Shown here in pieces: positions 58,568-64,000 of a DNA stretch of 64,000 nucleotides. Position 1 is the stretch's first letter; every line of letters begins with the position of its first letter. The notes beneath the pieces are model-generated. The model searched no databases. It saw only the letters and a program-made list of their open reading frames with translations, and had not been told where the DNA came from. The DNA comes from Kitasatospora atroaurantiaca. GTDB taxonomy: Bacteria; Actinomycetota; Actinomycetes; Streptomycetales; Streptomycetaceae. The position numbers and the translations under genes are program-made. Location of the stretch: the NCBI RefSeq assembly GCF_007828955.1, contig NZ_VIVR01000001.1, positions 7,068,001 through 7,132,000 on the forward strand, in the 5' to 3' direction.

Positions 58568-60715
58568 TCACGACGTTCGAGCGGCCGGGGGTTGCGCCTG
58601 GGCTTCGACCACCAGCGCGTGGCCGGGGCGGTTGGCCGTGTCCGGTGCGGCCAGGCCGACCTGGGCCAGGTACCGGCCGGTCACGGTGAGGGCGGTCGCC
58701 CGCTTCGCCCAGGCGGGCCAGGTGTGCTCGGGGGAGGAGAGCTCGGGGCGCACCCGCAGGGAGTAGCGGGTGTCGGGCTCCAGACCCGGGAGGCGTACGG
58801 GCGCGCCGTTCTCGGCGACGGAGGTGTCCAGCTGGACGTAGGCGAAGACGGCGTGGGCCCGGTCCCGGGAGACGACGCCGTGGACCCAGGCGGCCGGGTC
58901 GGGGTGGTCGGTGCGGACGACGTCGCCGCCGTGGAGCAGCGGCCGCAGTTGCTTGTAGGCGCCGACCCACGAGGTGAGCGCGTTCAGGTCGTCCTTCGAC
59001 CAGGTCGAGATGTCCGATTCGATACCGGCGTGCCCGAACAGGGCGGTGGCGCAGCGGAAGGCGAGTGCGGTGTCGCGGTGGCTGATGTGGGCGGGGGCGG
59101 AGCCGACGTGGGAGCCGATCAGCTCGAGCGGCAGGAGCAGGCCGGTCCAGCGCTGGATGGCCTGGCGTTCGATCGGGTCGATGTTGTCCGATCCCCAGAT
59201 CCGGTCGGTGCGCTCGAGGATGCCGAGGTCGGCGCGGGCGCCGCCGGAGGAGCAGGACTCGATCTCCAGACCGGGATGGCGGGCGCGCAGTTCGTCCAGG
59301 AGCCGGTAGACCGCCGTCGTCTGCGCGTGCACGCCGGGCCGGCCGTCGTGGACGGCGTCGGCGAGGTCGCGGTTGTGGTCCCACTTGATGTAGTCGATGC
59401 CCACGTCCCCGACCAGGGTGCTGATCCGCTCCAGCAGGTAGGCGTAGGCGTCGGGGTGCGCGACGTCCAGGACGTGCTGGCTGCGCTGCTCGAACGGGAG
59501 GCGTTCGGGGTCGGCGAGGAACCAGCCCGGGTGGGCGCGGGCCAGGTCGGAGTCGGGGTTGACCATCTCGGGCTCGAACCAGAGGCCGAACTGCATGCCC
59601 AGCCCGTGGACGTGGTCGGCGAACGGGCGGAGTCCGTCGGGCCACACCGTCTCGTCGGCGTACCAGTCACCCAGGCCGGCCCGGTCGTGGCGGCGGTGCC
59701 GGAACCAGCCGTCGTCCACGACGAACCGTTCCACGCCGACCTCCGCCGCGGTCCGGGCGAAGGCGCTCAACCGCTCGGGGTCGTGGTCGAAGTAGACCGC
59801 CTCCCAGATGTTCAGGGTGACCGGCCGGGCCGTGGTCGGGTGCTGCGGCCGGGCCCGGAGCATGTCGTGGAATCCTCGGCTGATCCCGTCCAGACCCGTG
59901 CAGGATGCCGCGAAGTACACCCACGGGGTTCGGTAGGACTCGCCCTCCTTCAGCCGGATCTCACCCGCGTCCAGCAGTTCGCCGCCGCCGAGGACCGTCG
60001 TCCCGTCGGCCAGCCGCTCCGCGTACTGGACGTGATTGCCGCTCCAGGCGGGATGGACGGCCCAGACCTCGCCGTGCCGGAAGCCGAAGCCTTCGGTGCC
60101 CGCGAGCAGCAGCCCGGCGTCGAAGCCGGTCCGGCCGCGGCGGCTCTCCCTCGACCGGATGCCCTGCCGCAGCGGCGAGCGCTGCGGGGAGCGTTCACGG
60201 GCCCAGCGGCCGGCGAAGTCCAGTAGTTCCGCGGCGTGGGCGGGGACCGGCAGCATGCACGTCAGCACGTCCAGGGTGTAGGTGTCGGTCGCCGTGTTGG
60301 TCAGGGTGTGGCGCAGCCGTACCACGCTCTGCTCCGTCATCTCCAACTCGGTGTCCAGCGCGAGCCCCGCACCAGGGTCCGACGCCCGCACGCGGACGGT
60401 GCCGCCCCGGCCGTCCTCGGCGTCTACGGCGACCGGTTCGGCGAGCTCGAAGCGCGGGGGGCGGACCCGGCCTTCGCGGTGCCCGGCCAGAGCCGGGCGT
60501 CCGAACCAGCCCCAGCCCCGCCCCTGGGAGGGCATCAGGCTCCCGGCCTGGTGGCGCGAGGTTCGGCCCATGGCGTCGAGCACCTGTGCGGCGTCGCCGG
60601 CGCGGAAGCCGGGATCGACGCCCCAGTGCAGCACCCGGGGCAGTTCGGGTCCGGTGGTGTCGAGCGCGAGGGCCGCGTCACCGGCCGACAGCACGACGAG
60701 GTTCGCCTCAGTCAT
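58568..60715 (-). CDS. GH36 alpha-galactosidase, cytoplasmic
   Basis: 715 aa; ATG at 60715 with GAGG 5 nt upstream. N-terminal beta-sandwich, then the barrel with FVVDDGWF, GLWFEPEMVNPDS, nucleophile Asp446 in YIKWDHNRD, ESCSSGGARADLG and acid/base Asp510 in IWGSDNIDP. No leader. It removes alpha-galactosyl groups from imported oligosaccharides. Confidence 0.94.
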   Translation of the reverse strand: MTEANLVVLSAGDAALALDTTGPELPRVLHWGVDPGFRAGDAAQVLDAMGRTSRHQAGSLMPSQGRGWGWFGRPALAGHREGRVRPPRFELAEPVAVDAEDGRGGTVRVRASDPGAGLALDTELEMTEQSVVRLRHTLTNTATDTYTLDVLTCMLPVPAHAAELLDFAGRWARERSPQRSPLRQGIRSRESRRGRTGFDAGLLLAGTEGFGFRHGEVWAVHPAWSGNHVQYAERLADGTTVLGGGELLDAGEIRLKEGESYRTPWVYFAASCTGLDGISRGFHDMLRARPQHPTTARPVTLNIWEAVYFDHDPERLSAFARTAAEVGVERFVVDDGWFRHRRHDRAGLGDWYADETVWPDGLRPFADHVHGLGMQFGLWFEPEMVNPDSDLARAHPGWFLADPERLPFEQRSQHVLDVAHPDAYAYLLERISTLVGDVGIDYIKWDHNRDLADAVHDGRPGVHAQTTAVYRLLDELRARHPGLEIESCSSGGARADLGILERTDRIWGSDNIDPIERQAIQRWTGLLLPLELIGSHVGSAPAHISHRDTALAFRCATALFGHAGIESDISTWSKDDLNALTSWVGAYKQLRPLLHGGDVVRTDHPDPAAWVHGVVSRDRAHAVFAYVQLDTSVAENGAPVRLPGLEPDTRYSLRVRPELSSPEHTWPAWAKRATALTVTGRYLAQVGLAAPDTANRPGHALVVEAQAQPPAARTS

Positions 60716-62890
<2,175 letters not shown>

Positions 62891-62930
62891 CCCGGCCGGT
62901 CGCACGGTGATCGCACTCCTGGAGGCATGA

Positions 62931-62974
62931 GCGCGGGCCCGGTTCTCACGAGGTCGTGAGAGCCGGGCCCGCGC
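62931..62974. terminator. Bidirectional terminator between GH62 and GH29
   Basis: Long GC-rich stem with a small bulge (GCGCGGGCCCGG...TCTCACGA pairing TCGTGAGA...CCGGGCCCGCGC), between the convergent stops at 62890 and 62999. Confidence 0.75.
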
Positions 62975-62998
62975 GTCATGAACCGCCCGGCCGGCGGC

Positions 62999-64000
62999 CT
63001 ATTGTGCGATGAAGGACCACTGCAGGTTGGCACTGCCGTTCCAGCCCCACTGCTTGGTGACGGAGCCGGAGGCGACCTGGCCGCCGCCGTCCAGGACCAG
63101 ACCCGTGGTGCGGTTGGCGATGCTGTACAGGCCGTTGCCACGGTTGGTGATCTGCCACTGCTGGTTGTTGCCGCCGTTCCAGGGAGCTTGCTGCGCGGGT
63201 GCCCCGTTGGAGGTGGAGCCCCAGCCGTCGGCGACCATGCCGTTGGTGCGGTTGACCAGCTTGTAGTATCCGTTGCCGAGGTCGACGGCCTGCCACTGGA
63301 GGTTGGGGCTGCCGTCCCAGGTCCACTGCTTGAGGTTGCTGCCCGAGGCGACGTTGCCGCCGCTGTCCAGGGCCAGGCCGTCGGTGACGTTGCTGATCCG
63401 GAAGTAGGTGGCCGGATTGAAGATCACCTTCAGCGACGTGATGGCGTCGTTGTTGCCCGTGCTGCGCAGGTCGGAGTTGTCCGCGCTGAAGGTCCACGCC
63501 GTCCCGGTGAAGTTGTCGCCGGAGTAGCCGATCAGCTGGTAGCCCGCCGGCACCCGCACGGAGGAGATGGTCCGCGCCGCCAGACCCGCGCTCTGCAACT
63601 GGCCGGCCGTGTAGCCGCCCAGCACCAGGCCGGCCGCCGTGCCCGCGTAGGAGACGTCGCTGTACGCGGTGACCACGCCGGTGCCCCCGGGCTGGAGGAC
63701 GGGGATCTGACCGGAGAAGGTGAACTTCAGCACGTAGGCGAGGGCACTGAACGGGGCCGAGGACGACGGCAGGGTGATGTGCAGGCCGTCGCTCGCCTGG
63801 GTCGGGGTGGGCAGGCTGGTGTACGTGCCCGCGGTCGGATTCAGCAACTGGACCGACGTCAGGGAGCGGAGGTCGATGCGGCCGCTCGCCAGGGTGCTGA
63901 TGGTCGTGGAACTCCCGGGCCAGCCCAGGACCGTGGCGTACAGGACGGTGCTGTCCTTGCTGCGGGTGAACCGGAAGTCCGTGTTCGTGCCCGCTACGGG
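62999..64000 (-). CDS. Second GH29 alpha-L-fucosidase, C-terminal part (cut by window)
   Basis: The frame is open to the window end. The visible 333 residues align throughout with the GH29 at 27101-29332: a beta-sandwich end (FRFTR, VLYATVLGWPGSS), a beta/gamma-crystallin-like module (SDVSYAG, ISSVRVPAGYQLIGYS, NFTG) and a ricin trefoil (LDSGGNVASGS, RTNGMVADGWG). The catalytic domain lies outside, so activity is inferred from homology. Confidence 0.87.
   Translation of the reverse strand, partial: PVAGTNTDFRFTRSKDSTVLYATVLGWPGSSTTISTLASGRIDLRSLTSVQLLNPTAGTYTSLPTPTQASDGLHITLPSSSAPFSALAYVLKFTFSGQIPVLQPGGTGVVTAYSDVSYAGTAAGLVLGGYTAGQLQSAGLAARTISSVRVPAGYQLIGYSGDNFTGTAWTFSADNSDLRSTGNNDAITSLKVIFNPATYFRISNVTDGLALDSGGNVASGSNLKQWTWDGSPNLQWQAVDLGNGYYKLVNRTNGMVADGWGSTSNGAPAQQAPWNGGNNQQWQITNRGNGLYSIANRTTGLVLDGGGQVASGSVTKQWGWNGSANLQWSFIAQ

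Overview
The window is high-GC actinobacterial DNA, most like Streptomyces or Kitasatospora. Supporting this are GC-rich third codon positions, GTG and TTG starts, Tat and Sec leaders, ricin-type (CBM13) tails on secreted enzymes, and FadR- and LacI-type regulators. Nearly every gene serves the harvest of plant cell-wall polysaccharides that carry L-fucose, L-arabinose, galactose and probably xylose (fucosylated xyloglucan, arabinan, arabinogalactan). It behaves like a Gram-positive counterpart of a polysaccharide utilisation locus.

Layout. 1-7.1 kb (+) is a tightly coupled operon: aldo/keto reductase (cut by the window edge), FAH-family hydrolase, SDR, second aldo/keto reductase, LutABC, FadR-type regulator. 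It encodes the non-phosphorylative oxidation of L-fucose to pyruvate plus L-lactate, followed by L-lactate oxidation. 7.2-17.2 kb holds a secreted SGNH esterase, a GH141-like beta-helix enzyme, a cytoplasmic GH31 enzyme and two tandem GH54-CBM42 arabinofuranosidases. 17.5-26.8 kb (-) is the second fucose operon: RbsABC-type importer, L-fuconate dehydratase, fucose mutarotase, zinc dehydrogenase, a frameshifted KduD-like SDR, a third aldo/keto reductase and a second FadR-type regulator. 27.1-39.2 kb (+) carries secreted GH29, GH43, a second GH141-like enzyme and two GH43-CBM42 enzymes. 39.3-41 kb is a scar with a small ORF, a GrpB-family gene and a transposase remnant. 41-50 kb (-) is an operon of LacI regulator, GH2 beta-galactosidase, a sugar ABC importer without its own ATPase, and GH51. 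50.4-64 kb has a beta-helix hydrolase with a DNRLRE/CBM96-like tail, GH95, GH35, GH36, GH62 and the 3' part of a second GH29.

How it works (inference). Secreted enzymes strip arabinose (GH54, GH62, GH43), fucose (GH29, GH95, GH141-like) and acyl groups. An RbsABC-type importer takes up monosaccharide, probably fucose, and a MalFG-type importer takes up oligosaccharides. Cytoplasmic GH2, GH35, GH36, GH31 and GH51 finish the oligosaccharides. The fucose pathway yields pyruvate and L-lactate, and LutABC oxidises the lactate. A lactonase step is not visible in the window.

Regulation. Three palindrome sets stand out: TGTKAGCGYTAACA before four arabinofuranosidase-type genes, ATGAGTNNNACTCAT before the two GH141-like genes, and TGGATCGRTCAA twice in the divergent lacI/beta-helix intergenic region. 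Signs of rearrangement include a duplicated and internally deleted gene tail, a frameshifted SDR, several gene remnants and a truncated IS5-type transposase.
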